A stretch of DNA of 64,000 nucleotides. It comes from Mesodorylaimus sp. YZB2_4 (taxonomy: Eukaryota > Nematoda > Enoplea > Dorylaimida > Dorylaimidae). This document shows, piece by piece, positions 42,481 to 52,644 of this stretch. The notes under the pieces were generated by a model. It searched no databases. It worked only from the letters and a program-made list of their open reading frames with translations, and was not told the DNA's origin. The stretch covers positions 21,169 to 85,168 of the forward strand of contig JASANH010001408.1 of the NCBI GenBank assembly GCA_030248295.1. The letters are read 5' to 3'. Position 1 is the first letter of the stretch; each line of letters begins with the position of its first letter. Position numbers and translations under genes: made by a program.

Positions 42481-43125
42481 ATGGCTAGCGGTAAAGAAGC
42501 CATGTTTGTTTTGCAAACTCCGTTCACCATGACCATTGCCGGCAGCACTTCTTGCGGCAAAACCCACTTTGTCATGGAGCTGATAAAAAATCGTGACAAA
42601 ATGCTCAGTACTATCTTCAAGAACGTCTACTATCACTATGCCGTGTGGCAGCCCGTGTTTGATGAAATGGATAAGGCGGATGGAGTCAAGTTCTCAGAAG
42701 GATCACCAAGCATAGACGAGTTAGATTCGGATTCGCTGTTGGTCTTAGATGATTTGTTCCCGCAACTGGCTAAAAATAAAGATTTAGTGGATTTATTCTG
42801 TGTCAAGTCGCATCATAAAAATATCAATGTCATATTCATAACCCAATCGTTTTTCTATGATTCTAAAGTCATGCGCTGCGTGACTAGAAATTCGCATTAC
42901 GTAGTTCTTTTCAAGTCACCCAGGATGGCGGCCGTGGTTGAACAATTGTCCCGACAAATCTGGTCGCAGAAACCAAACTATTTGCTGGATGCTTACAACG
43001 AAGCCACGGAAGACAAACCTTACAGCTATCTCTTTCTCAACCTACATCCTAGTACTGATGAAAAATTAGCTGTGCTCTCTAATATCTTACCTACTGAGAA
43101 TGATTATCCACATGTTTTTATATAA
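42481..43125 (+). CDS. FtsK/HerA-type genome-packaging ATPase, 214 aa
   Basis: Walker A is AGSTSCGKTHF near residue 20 and Walker B is SLLVLDDLF near residue 90, followed by SHHKNINVIFITQSFF, the sensor-type Thr-Gln segment of this family. Length and motif spacing fit Polinton and other PRD1-adenovirus-lineage packaging ATPases, which translocate DNA into the capsid. The frame is intact. It begins a plus-strand cluster with three further virion-type genes spaced by 15-100 bases or overlapping. Confidence 0.92.
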   Translation: MASGKEAMFVLQTPFTMTIAGSTSCGKTHFVMELIKNRDKMLSTIFKNVYYHYAVWQPVFDEMDKADGVKFSEGSPSIDELDSDSLLVLDDLFPQLAKNKDLVDLFCVKSHHKNINVIFITQSFFYDSKVMRCVTRNSHYVVLFKSPRMAAVVEQLSRQIWSQKPNYLLDAYNEATEDKPYSYLFLNLHPSTDEKLAVLSNILPTENDYPHVFI

Positions 43126-43139
43126 GTTGATGAGATTTT

Positions 43140-43610
43140 ATGAAATCTGTCGTCATGGAGAGCCATCTCACGTCTTTGTTGTCACGTGATTTAAAAATTT
43201 TGTTCTATTCTACTAGTAAAGTCGTCAAGCAAATTTTGTCAGAAGTCTCCGACCCTTTGGTGCAGGCCATCGCTGAGTTGGCCCTGAACATTTTACACAA
43301 CGAGAATTTAAATGTCAGCAAGACGGATAAAGCAAAATTAACCAAGTACAGACGCCCATTGTCCATCTTGGCCAATCGTCACGAGACGTTGGCCAGAAAA
43401 AGGCACTTGATTAAAACAAAAGGGTTTCGATTCGTCTTATTACGAATAACCTTACCTTATGTCGAGAGAAATGGTATTGGTGCCCGTGCCAGAATGGAGG
43501 CGACTGAAAGATCAACAACAGCAGCCCTCGATAAATCAGTCACCAACTCCACAACCCCCACCAGGCATATCGGAAGTCGTAGAAGCTCAACCGAAAGAAA
43601 AACCAAATGA
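43140..43610 (+). CDS. conserved small Polinton protein, 156 aa
   Basis: It starts 14 bases after the ATPase stop. The central block (DPLVQAIAELALNILHNENL, then KLTKYRRPLSILANRH, LARKRHLIKTKGF) is the pattern I know from a small basic protein found in most Polintons and adintoviruses (helix, then K-R-H-rich strand, then KGGF-type end). In relatives the protein ends soon after that point. Here the frame continues for about 55 residues through the overlap with the next gene, possibly because the native stop is lost or shifted. A role in the virion is presumed. Confidence 0.65.
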   Translation: MKSVVMESHLTSLLSRDLKILFYSTSKVVKQILSEVSDPLVQAIAELALNILHNENLNVSKTDKAKLTKYRRPLSILANRHETLARKRHLIKTKGFRFVLLRITLPYVERNGIGARARMEATERSTTAALDKSVTNSTTPTRHIGSRRSSTERKTK

Positions 43611-43896
43611 AACTGGTGATTTGATTAATCTTTTACCAAAGGCTTATCGAGCCAGGACTGCTATCATAATGCATTATATCGCGTCTTCGATAAATCCTGA
43701 TAACCGTGTGGTCTTTACTGATGGTGTGGTTGGTGCGCATGTCATTGATTACTTGCGATATGTTTTGAATTCTATTCCCACACACGCTCCCATGTACATC
43801 GAAAAATTTACGACCCTGTTGCAATCTGCTGGTGTACCCGAAAGTGTTTATCATCATCATATTTTGCCAGTCTCTGTAAAATGGCTGACATTTTGA
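43459..43896 (+). CDS. conserved Polinton protein (MREMVLVP family), 145 aa
   Basis: It starts SREMVLVPVPEWRRL, then a Gln/Pro-rich linker, then LINLLPKAYRARTAIIMHYI, VIDYLRYVLNS and LLQSAGVPESVY. The start MxREMVLVP, the LLP..YR..A..L..Y segment and the final GVP.S match a family that I recall lying next to the ATPase in many Polintons. It overlaps the previous gene by 152 bases in another frame. Intact. Function not established, probably structural. Confidence 0.65.
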   Translation: MSREMVLVPVPEWRRLKDQQQQPSINQSPTPQPPPGISEVVEAQPKEKPNETGDLINLLPKAYRARTAIIMHYIASSINPDNRVVFTDGVVGAHVIDYLRYVLNSIPTHAPMYIEKFTTLLQSAGVPESVYHHHILPVSVKWLTF

Positions 43897-44001
43897 ATAA
43901 ACCATTAAATATGGCGTTTCTCCTCAAGTACTCACAGAAATGGAACTAACCAAATGCATATAAGGCACCTACTTTCACCGAACGCAAATACACTTTAAGA
44001 A

Positions 44002-44797
44002 ATGGTTTTCAAACAAGCTATTTTACTCAGTGTTATCATCAGCACGGCTTCCGCTGCCTGCTACTGCGGCAAAACTGAAATTCGATGTCGTGGGAGTATC
44101 TCCTATGCCGCTGTCAAGAAAGAAACTTGCTTCGGTACTATTCAAAGCATCATCCTCGATTACGGATCGTCAGTGACAGACTGCTCAGCCTGGACAAATG
44201 AGAGAAGACCAATTAGAGTGATGGACCGGGGACTGTGTCCTTGCCTTCCTATGGCCATAAACTGTTCTGGCACGACAAACACTATGCCACCTACTTCCGA
44301 TTTCATCTTTTCGACCACATCAGAAAATAATAGCACACGACAAATGGAGACCAAACACACGCAAATTTCGTTTGTTTCATTTTTTATTGGCGTAAAAAAG
44401 TTTTTTCAGAACGGCAATTATTGTTGGTTCAGTGTTTGGTGTTCTAGCACTAATGAGCATTGGTATCTTGGCTTTTATCATCGTAAAAAGAAAGTTAGTG
44501 TAACTTTGTTGGCCCGCATTTATTTCTTTACTTCACCCATTGTCACCAGGTTTCACCCACCCATTCAAAATGATGGCGGGCACCCATGGTTGTCATCAAT
44601 CCTGGCTTTCGCCTTAGCGAATCTGAAGATGATGGTATGTCTCGAGTCTGTGCAGTCTACCATATTTTTATTTCTATTCTTCAGCTCCATTGGTAAACCG
44701 TTCCAGCACAAGTTCGACTGACACGACAGGTCAAGAGGACAGAAGTACACGTCGCAGCACTCGTTCAAAAAAGCCCACTGATTTTTATGGTCATTAA
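44002..44797 (+). CDS. spliced type I membrane protein gene inside the Polinton, about 193 aa
   Basis: Proposed exons 44002-44369, 44410-44493, 44618-44634 and 44685-44797; all introns (40, 124, 50 bases) are GT...AG and the frame stays open to TAA. The ORF begins with a signal peptide (FKQAILLSVIISTASA), then an ectodomain with at least seven Cys (CYCGKTEIRC, CPCLPMAINCSG), N-glycosylation sites (NCS, NNS/NST) and a Ser/Thr-rich stalk. Exon 2 encodes one membrane helix (IIVGSVFGVLALMSIGILAF) followed by KRK. The tail has an acidic ESEDD and many Ser/Arg. The unspliced frame lacks the helix. The 17-base exon 3 is the least certain; other acceptors give a shorter tail. No family recognised. 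A host-derived receptor or an envelope-like surface protein are both possible. Confidence 0.6.
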
Positions 44798-44875
44798 GTT
44801 TTGTTATGATCTTGCTCTTACGTCAGACAATAAAAACAAAGTCAGCTAGAGTTTTTCTTCCGGTCAACAAACACT

Positions 44876-47800
44876 TCACAACAACAAAGGTTCTGTGCTG
44901 CCATCAGGGGCACAAATTCTCTTCACGTACAAATTAGTCAAGCCTTGCTTGAACTGTACATAAGTATGGACATCGTTCTTGACTGGCCTAATTCCCACAT
45001 TCACTGCCTCACGCATAGCCCCAGGTAAATCAAACAATACTTTATGAAAATTATCAAAGCTCATAATATCCTTATTCCTAGATTGTACGCCCTTCATTCT
45101 CACACTTTCATCGCACACATAGCATTTAGAGCACAAACCAATAAAGCTGTCTGCAGTCTTCTCAACCTTCAGTAGGCCAGGCACCATCTTCTGTGAATCA
45201 TTTTGCACAAACCATAAATGCTTAATTTTTTTCAAACTCAACAACTAGCCTAGCCTTGACCAACACTTCAAAAGATTCTGCAGACAATTCCAAATAGATA
45301 GAATCAGTATCAGACTCTAAGAACATAAAGTCAGACTTATCCAAATATACCAAAAGTACATCATATACAAAGGACAACACTTTCAACTTGGCGTAGGCGT
45401 AAACACTCAACCCGATGACCATAGGTAAATTAAATTTGATGGTCCTTTTCTTTAAAAAACCTCCAAGCAGTCGTCACTCACCTCCTCAGTCCTGTGGTGA
45501 TAAGGATCATTGTGAAGGTTGGTCATTTCCTGTTTATCAACAAACTGAACATTCATGTGCTTCTTCAAATTTGTGATGGTCTTGCCGTAAGAGCTGTTGC
45601 CAATAGTCTTGTAGACATCAGCCAGAGTCCCCATAGCCGCCTTATTCTTGTCCCCTTCCATTCTTTTCTCAGTAACTTTCTGACCAAACCATTTGAAGGC
45701 ATTCTCTTTGTCAAATTGAACAACTGCGTGAATCTTTCTTATCTCCACGTCATGGTCCTGATAAAATTTTAACAAAGGAGTCATTAGCCAAATCTCCTCT
45801 CCAAAATAGCTTCCAATCAAGCAGTCTCGTGGTTTTTCCAGTAAGCCTTTTCTTTCGGCCACCTCTTTCATGAAGGGGCCAATATCATCTAGCCCCACAT
45901 TTGCGTGCTTGATGATAGGAGGAAAATCTTCATAAAGTTCTTTCTTCTCCTCCCTGGTATAGATGTTGACTTTGGCAAATCCGAAAACTCTTTCTTCCAT
46001 AATAGCTGCCACCATATCATCTTCACTGACTTGATCCGTATTGTTGAAATGCCTGGCAGGATATTGCTTTAAATATTCAACGTACTTCTTTGCCATATCA
46101 ATGAACTTGTTTAAAGCTAATGTCACTGGTTTTTTATCTTGGAGCAGCTGGGCTACTTTCTTGATAACTGTCCATTCACACTCCAAAAATATGTCCAAGT
46201 CAAACCCCAACTTTGTCAACTCTTTGTACTTGACTGTATCCTGCTGTTGCTGCTTCTGGTTGGTTGGAGATGGTCTGACATTCCCGTTCAGACATCCATT
46301 ATTATGGTTGTGGTAAAAGCAGCCGTTGTATTCAAATACTTTAGGCTTAGGTCGAGCATCTTTGGCAAATCCATCCACTCTCCACTGATGGATACCCAGC
46401 TTCTTTTGGGATCCATGCTGAGCATGATGAATGTAGATACCGTCCAACCAAGCTCTGAATTTCAAATATTCGACTTCTCCGTGACAACGTCTTTCTTTCA
46501 AAATGTCATCCATCCTCTTGGACCTTCTTTCTAACTTACCGTTTTCTTCATTTAGCTTGAAATAATCAGGATGTCCCGTGGGCATGTCTTCCTATAGCTG
46601 ATAAATACAAGGCATTAAAATCGTAACCAACGACTTTTTTGACTAGCTTTTGAGCATTGCACCTGATTGGCGTTTTATCTTTGATGGCAATTCTTTGACC
46701 AATGAAGGAGAGGCCGCCACACAAAGATTTGTTACTGTAAAGTTCTTCACATAATTCTTTTTCCGTTTCAGAAAAAATCCCAAAGCTGGTAGAAGGTTAA
46801 ATTTGATAGAGAGATTTGAATAAATAAGACAGACAGACGCCAGGAATACTCATAGCTTCTTTGAAAATGTCAATTCCGAAATCTCTCCAGTAAGTTTTAG
46901 CCATAATGGTGCAGGCCTGGAGGAATGGATCAACATCCAGGGAATTGTATACTTTCGTATACTCCAGCATATTTTTGACTTCCAGCTCATCCCAAATTTT
47001 TCTTCCACCCTCATATTCTTCTTCAGATATGGTTCCATTTTTCAGAGTTGAGTAAAAGGCTGATCTAGGTGGGAATTCAGTAATTTTTTCCAAATCTTGA
47101 TAGCATCTGATCAACTCGTATAAATAGCAGCCTTTTTGAGGTCCATTTGGATTAAAAGCTTTGATAAACTTGTCCAAGTTGGTGCCAGCGGCCATATACA
47201 TCATGGCATCCAAAAATCTCAGTTCTCTGGTTGACAAACACAGAATGGAACCACCTTTCTTGATAGGAGTTGGCCACTGGCATTCTTCTGGAACCAATTT
47301 TGTATAATCTCTAGTTTCTCTTCTTTTATTTCTGGCCTGCCTGACTCTCTTGACCATTTCTGGAAAAAGCAGCTTTTTGACCAAATTGAGATCATATTTT
47401 CCTCCGTTGTAGGTGACGATAGTCAGTTGTCTACAGCAGCGATCAAGTTTCCTATATAATTCCACCAATTTTTTCAATGCAACCTTTTCTCTGAAAAAAT
47501 TTGCACCAGCTGCAGCAGCAATCATTTGATTTGTTTGATCGTAAAGTTCTGCGATTTTGTCAAACTCTCCCTTGAATTTGGCTTTCTCAAGATTGTAGTT
47601 CAGATCACTTCATTCCAACATGGTACGATACATTTCTTGCACCAATGCTTGAGGATCTTTGTTGTGGAAGAACTTGGTGTCAGTAGCGCCAGGAACAGTA
47701 GACTTCAAGGCTCCAGTAGTCACAATGCGTTGATCTTTAAACTGCAAGTTAGGAACACCTTCGTCAATATATTCGACCTCCATATTCTGGTCATTAAGCC

Positions 47801-48152
47801 TTCCCTCCATGTCTTCATCTATTTCGTTTCTTTTTATATTTGTTTGCAACCGCTCCAGGATGGCTTCACAATCCCAGGTAGCAAATGATGGGCAGAACTG
47901 CTTCTCTTTATCTACCACGATACCGAATTCCAACAGCTCATCAAAAACTGTGGTTGCAGCTTCATAACAGCCGCCAGGATATTGATACTCAGGCTGACCG
48001 GCACTACAGTGATCAGACTGATGTATTTTCAACTTGTCTTTGCAATGGAATAGCTTGTTGCAATCAGCGCAAGGATACTTTTGCACCAAATAGTTGAAAC
48101 AGGCGACTTCACCTAGATGAGCGAGAGCAAAGGCGCCTTTTCTTTTAGTCAT
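44876..48152 (-). pseudogene. polB: Polinton protein-primed DNA polymerase B (exonuclease + polymerase), with stops and frameshifts
   Basis: From ATG 48152: a finger CADCNKLFHCKDKLKIHQ, exonuclease I FATWDCEAI, exonuclease II YNGGKYDLNLV, palm motif A YDFNALYLSA, then the insert typical of protein-primed Polinton enzymes (YNGCFYHNH, DDIGPFMKE, CLIGSYFGEEIWLMTPLL), motif B YKTIGNSSYGKT and motif C ESDTDSIYL. It replicates the element DNA. Lesions: TGA 47610-47612, TAA 46797-46799, frameshift near 46588 just after motif A, frameshift in a T-run near 45455, frameshift in an A-run near 45228. All catalytic residues remain. Several lesions are in homopolymers, so consensus error cannot be excluded. 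The N-terminal zinc-finger domain is encoded at 30852-32235. Confidence 0.88.
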
Positions 48153-48276
48153 CTTGATCTTTACTAGAAGAGCTAATCAATAATGTAAACAAAACTTCCA
48201 GACAAGCCAATTTCCAGAACGCTAATCACGAGAAACAATGATTACGACATGAATTCAGTTCAATTTATAGATCTTG

Positions 48277-48345
48277 AAAAGGGGGGTTCTTTTGAGGGGT
48301 ACTTTTTAGAAGGGGGTTCCTTTGAGGGGTACTTTATTGCTATTT
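48277..48345 (+). promoter_or_regulatory. GTACCCCTCAA motifs upstream of the right TIR gene
   Basis: Mirror copy of 30684-30748: two TTTGAGGGGTACTTT blocks separated by GGGGGTTC blocks, directly before the outward-reading 182-aa gene and about 130 bases from the polymerase ATG on the other strand. Confidence 0.65.
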
Positions 48346-48357
48346 AAGAAGCGCCCA

Positions 48358-48906
48358 ATGGGAATGAGTCACTGCTCTGTTCTGATGTGTTGCCAAGTGG
48401 TCGTTGAGCAGAGTGAAATGTCCATTCAAGACGCTTTGTCATTGTATGTGCGACGGCTGCGATTCTCTTGCAGAAAAAGAATAACTTTGAAGCCATGTAA
48501 CCTTCTGCCATGGAAATCATCAATGTTGTTGCAATCCCAGCCTCACGCCATGGCCGTTGAAGGTGAAAAGCAATGGCCAATTCTTGTCAAATTCATCCAT
48601 CAGCATCCCAAAGCCAGACCCAAGACAGTCAACGAATTGGTGGATGAAAGGGGAGACTACTTTTTGGAAAGAGATAAGACTGGAGAATTGCAGTTAAGAA
48701 AAGACTGTCCCATTTGGTATAGATGTCAATCAATCATGGCTGTTTACAAAATGCAAGACATGGTTTTATTGTGTTTCAATCCAGCTAGTTCTGATGTGCT
48801 ACCTTTGAAGATCAAGTTTGACAGTGACGCTTTTGCAGATATGTTCTGCGACTTGGGCAAGAGGCTGGGCTTAGTTGAAGAGTCTGAAGATATGGACACT
48901 GGATGA
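48358..48906 (+). CDS. TIR-encoded protein, right copy, 182 aa
   Basis: Same protein as at 30116-30664, with Gly as last residue. The gene reads outwards and stops about 1.2 kb before the end of the element. The identity of both copies over 181 residues, with intact frames, suggests the TIRs are homogenised or the insertion is young. The product is unknown. Confidence 0.8.
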   Translation: MGMSHCSVLMCCQVVVEQSEMSIQDALSLYVRRLRFSCRKRITLKPCNLLPWKSSMLLQSQPHAMAVEGEKQWPILVKFIHQHPKARPKTVNELVDERGDYFLERDKTGELQLRKDCPIWYRCQSIMAVYKMQDMVLLCFNPASSDVLPLKIKFDSDAFADMFCDLGKRLGLVEESEDMDTG

Positions 48907-50204
48907 TAGAATGTTTTGTATGATTTTAACCAAAATGTGACGTAAACTTATTGCTAGCCCCAAGTATGTATGGATTGGCACAGAACTGCACACGATAAAA
49001 AACACATTTAGTTCGCATTATATTCTTTGCTGACATTAGATCGCGTGCTTAGGACCTTGACTGAGCTTGAACACGTCTATCATACAAATAATCCTGCAAT
49101 GGATCGCCTGCTGCGCGCGCGTACATAGGGTACTGTAAGATACAGTAATATCCAACCCTCAATTTACTGCAACGGATCGATATCTGCACGCTTACTGTAG
49201 GACATCCTATTCGCAGCCCTTTACACTTAACAAAGCTTCATAGTTTGAATCCTGGTCGCGTAAGATCGCATGTTAATCCCAAACTGTATGATCGCCTGCC
49301 TCACGCATACTGTCAGGTTACTGTAGTATGCAGTAATTAAGACATACCGCTCTTCACACTTGGATCCCACCTATACTTTAACATAGTGTCACCATACAAT
49401 TGCCCCTAAAATCCTCTCGTCAGTCCCCTGACGATTTTATAGTTTAGAACCTAGTCGCGTAGACCGCATGCTGCACCACGCCGCACGGGATCGCATGGAG
49501 CATGCATACTGTCGGATGCAGTATCATCAAGACACACAACTCTTTACACAGCACTTCACACTTTATGGTTGCACTCTGTGGTCAGTGATATAATTTCAAA
49601 ACTTCACGCTCAGTTTGTGCAGCTTTTCAGTAAATAAATAAACAGGATGTCATGAGATTGTACAAACATTGCACTGGACAAAAAAGTTTTTAAAACTTTT
49701 AACGAATGCATAATTGAAAAAATCAAAAAGAATAAACAGAATGCCACAAGATTATCCAAGCAATGCACAACAAATGTAACGAAGAATTAAATAAATGTTA
49801 TAAATATATACAAATATAAATAAACAAAAGTTTTATGTAACCTTCAACAAAGAAAAGGAAACAGAAATAATATTTTAAGCTTCGCCAGTCACATTTTTAG
49901 TTTGGGGAAAAAAAATCAGCTCGTCAGTCCTTCGCCGATTAAAAAAGTTCAACAGACATGTCTCTGTCCTTTGACGATTTTAGGATTACTGTACCTGCTC
50001 CAGGCCTACTGTAGGTGGCTTCAGCGTGACAGTAACGTGACTTCTTTACACTGCCTATGCTTCAACACAGTGCCACACAAAAGTACTCGCTGGTCACCCC
50101 CCCTCTATTACTACTTATAGGGGTTGCGATAGAAATTGTGGTTGCCCTTGAAGCTAGCAAAACATGAAATAAGTAAAGAAATGCTCCGCACAGGCGTGCA
50201 GCTG

Positions 50205-50352
50205 ACCTATAACCATGCTTTTGCGGCGTTTGCGACTGCCAGTTCTGACATTGTCGACCACTCCACGTTGTCGACTTGTCGCGGTATTGCTTGTTTTTGA
50301 ATTGATCTTCAGTATAGCAAGGATACATAGGGCCTTCAAATATTTGCTCCGA
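50205..50352 (-). pseudogene. kringle-domain exon
   Basis: The minus-strand exon follows an AACTCAATAG acceptor and encodes CYTEDQFKNKQYRDK, then TTWSGRQCQNW and SQTPQKHGY, and ends at a GT donor. This is the first half of a kringle: CY...YRG..T..SG..C..W....PH.H. The second half (C..P....PWCYT) would be in the next exon, which would lie past 50115, where the Polinton now sits; it was not found. It follows the leishmanolysin-like exons on the same strand and may be part of that gene. Confidence 0.65.
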
Positions 50353-50529
50353 AATCATAGCTATTGAGTTATATTTGATGCAGCCTTACTATCTGGCCCA
50401 ACAGGTGGCTTACAAATGGGTCTTGTTGCGCATCGCTCCTGTCCATTTAATACAGTGCACTCGATACCTTTGTCCCTGCCCTTGCGTTGCATAATTATAC
50501 ATGCAGGCCACAGTGCGTCTGTCTTTGGC

Positions 50530-50720
50530 CACTCGAGGTCTGTCGTTTAACATTCATTAATGTGATGCACATTGTGTTGCGTCCAACTGCAGCACCAGCG
50601 TCGCGTGCTTCTTGCGACAGCCAGGTTGATTTTTGGCATTCAGGATCACTATCTTGCGTGGTGTTTGGTTTTGTGAATATGGGACAGTCAACTGTTCTGA
50701 CGCCATGAGACGAGCATAAA
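50530..50720 (-). pseudogene. Cys-containing exon downstream of the metalloprotease exons
   Basis: A minus frame, VDCPIFTKPNTTQDSDPEC then STWLSQEARDAGAAVGRNTM followed by CITLM. The spaced Cys and place in the series fit the C-terminal Cys-rich domain of M8 proteases. The assignment is tentative because I see no single diagnostic motif. Confidence 0.35.
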
Positions 50721-51159
50721 AGACGAACCAAGCCATCATGTGAGCACGCTCGCTGAGAAAAAACCCTGTGATATTTAGTCATTTTGGTTGCTCTGGGCTG
50801 TATCTGTGGTCAAGCAGGAGTGGTAATCACCTTATATCTCAGGCGCTGATACGCGAAGATGGTGGAGGCTAACGAGCTCTTGCATTTATCGAGTTGGATG
50901 CTTCTTAATGGCAAGATTCTTGAAGGTAGCGAAGCCATGAGCATAAGTTCACTCACTCGTTTGACTTGTTCATTTAAGACCACACCAAACAAAAAGAAAA
51001 AGATCGCCCATCTTGATAAAAAAAGCGCTGTCAAGAAAGAAAATAAGCTGGCTTAGCGTCGACACAAAGTTTTGAAATCTATGACACCCTGTTGGAGGGG
51101 GGAGGGGAGCAACAGGTGCAGCAGACTTCAAAAACTGTAATGCAGCATACGGGTTGCTA

Positions 51160-51730
51160 CATCAAACTGCCCAATGTTGAAAACACAGCCATTGTGAGTC
51201 AATGGGCGTACCACCTAAAGAATTGCTTACCTGCCACAAGCTGCCAGTTGGATCGCAGTAGGCACCCACCCATGGCACCTTGGTTATATCTGCACCAGGA
51301 CGTTTGGCATTGGTAACAACTTCGTGACAGCTTTTAGTGGCGACATGACAATAGCTGTCCACCTTACCACTCGCGTCGTACATCATCGGCCCTGCCTTGG
51401 ACATGTCCACTTCGTATCAGCCTAATTCTTTAAGAGCAGCTAGGGTTAAATTAGACAATACACACTTTCTCGTCAGATGCGGGGCCATCAGCTCGTCTGG
51501 AAAGAGTCGCATGCTCCAATGTGCACTGTCGCCGGCCGTTCCTTGAACATTGGATGAATCCTTCTTTAAAGACACCTCAGCACCAGCTGAGTCAGGGCAT
51601 CGGAAGTAACGGGTCACCACTTGTTTCACAGTGGGCGATATGACTACGTTTGTATTGAGAGAAAATCTAGTGCCATTCGGGTTCAGCCAGTCGTAAGATA
51701 CCTTCTGCCACGTTTTATTCTCAGCTAAAA
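51160..51730 (-). pseudogene. leishmanolysin-like (M8) metalloprotease, C-terminal exons
   Basis: The minus frame reads WQKVSYDWLNPNGTRFSL, YFRCPDSAGAEVSL, GDSAHWSMRLFPDELMAP, LTLAALKELG, stop, YEVDMSKAGPM. M8 proteases have this order: a C-x-G segment, W..R....ELM, then (T)LA.LED.GWY.V. The TGA (51413-51415) sits where the conserved Trp is expected. The following exon continues SYCHVATKSCHEVVTN and YCDPTGSLWQV to a GTAAGC donor near 51228. Confidence 0.7.
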
Positions 51731-51863
51731 AGATATTGAATATTGATTGAGTTTAATGTGATACTGTTGAGGAATACTTGCGAACGGAGGTGTGAACGGA
51801 TATACGGCAACCCTGAGTGAGATGATATTTTGATAGTTATTCAAAACGCCTAACCCACCGAAC

Positions 51864-52020
51864 TCGTGGCCTGGCGGGTTAGGCGTCTGCTCTCACGGTA
51901 GGTGCGCAGTTACGGGCGAGTGTTCGACTCGTAGGCCGGTAAATGATTTCGTGTAAAATGTGTCCCTTCACCCTGGAGTGCGCATAAGCGTTTGGTAAAA
52001 CATGAACATGAACATGAAAA
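51864..52020 (+). repeat. tRNA-derived SINE, copy 3
   Basis: The head is TGGCCTGGCGGGTTAGGCG with B-box GTGTTCGACTCGT, the body is the same as at 18318-18484 (GGTAAATGATTTCGTGTAA, GAGTGCGCATAAGCG) and the tail is (CATGAA)n. Best-preserved copy with 18318. Confidence 0.8.
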
Positions 52021-52644
52021 GAACTAGTCTTCAGGTTTGAACTGGCGCCAGTATTAGCTTGAAGTTCTTATGCGTGGTCCTGACCAGATATTGTGTGTTC
52101 TTAACCAGTAGTCTCATTTGCATGGAGAGCTCATACTTGTATATACAGGCGCGTCTATGTGTGTGCGACTGCCAGTGTGTCTCTGAGGAAGGCGAGTATC
52201 ACTAATTACCACGTATAAAAACGTGGTAAACAAGAAGATCGATCTCGCAAGAAGAAACTGATCCACCACAAAAGGAAGAATCAACCACGCAAAAATGCTT
52301 TTGATGCGTCTTTGCACCGTCTCGACGCGTGAGCCCGAATCTGAACCCGGTGTGATATTCCTTTGCAGCCGAATAATACTTCAAAGTGCGAAATCATTAA
52401 TTTAGTCAGTTGGCGTCAATCCTCATGTTGAATGGGAACTGATTCTGAAGACAAGCCTGCTTCGAGCCCTCGTCGTCGCCATCATCTTTCTCGTCAACCA
52501 CATCCGATTCGTCTTCTTAATAATTATCTCCCAGTTCGACTGGAGAAGATAATCGCCAACGAAAGAAGAAGCCAACATCGAAGAAATCGTTTTCTACACA
52601 TGCAGAATCACCGGTTCAAAGGTGGTATGAATGGTGAATAACGG

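Larger units (their letters stand above)
28908..50115. mobile_element. Polinton/Maverick element, 21.2 kb
   Basis: The ends are 1,890-bp inverted repeats with AG...CT termini, as known for Polintons. Hallmark genes inside: packaging ATPase, hexon-like major capsid protein, protein-primed family-B DNA polymerase and several small conserved virion-type proteins. A 5.55-kb LINE (36113-41664) is a later insertion; without it the element is about 15.7 kb, normal for the class. The expected rve integrase and cysteine protease were not found. The six bases outside the left end (TAGCTG) do not match those outside the right end (TATAGG). Some genes look intact, while the polymerase and others carry stops and frameshifts. 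Confidence 0.93.
48226..50115 (-). repeat. Polinton right terminal inverted repeat
   Basis: Reverse complement of 28908-30797, ending ...CTATTACTACT at 50115. It carries the second copy of the TIR gene and its GTACCCCTCAA promoter motifs (48286-48340). The G-run near the terminus has 7 G here versus 5 at the left end and 6 in the stub. Confidence 0.95.

Noticed and set aside
4620..51415. In-frame TGA at conserved Trp positions (TM9SF 4620, M8 protease 51413), suggesting TGA is read as Trp
   Set aside because: TGG is used for Trp throughout, intact genes end normally, and other in-frame stops (TAA at 5137, TAG at 57082, a TGA in the hAT C-terminus where Leu or Gly is usual) do not fit one recoding rule. 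Decay explains all.
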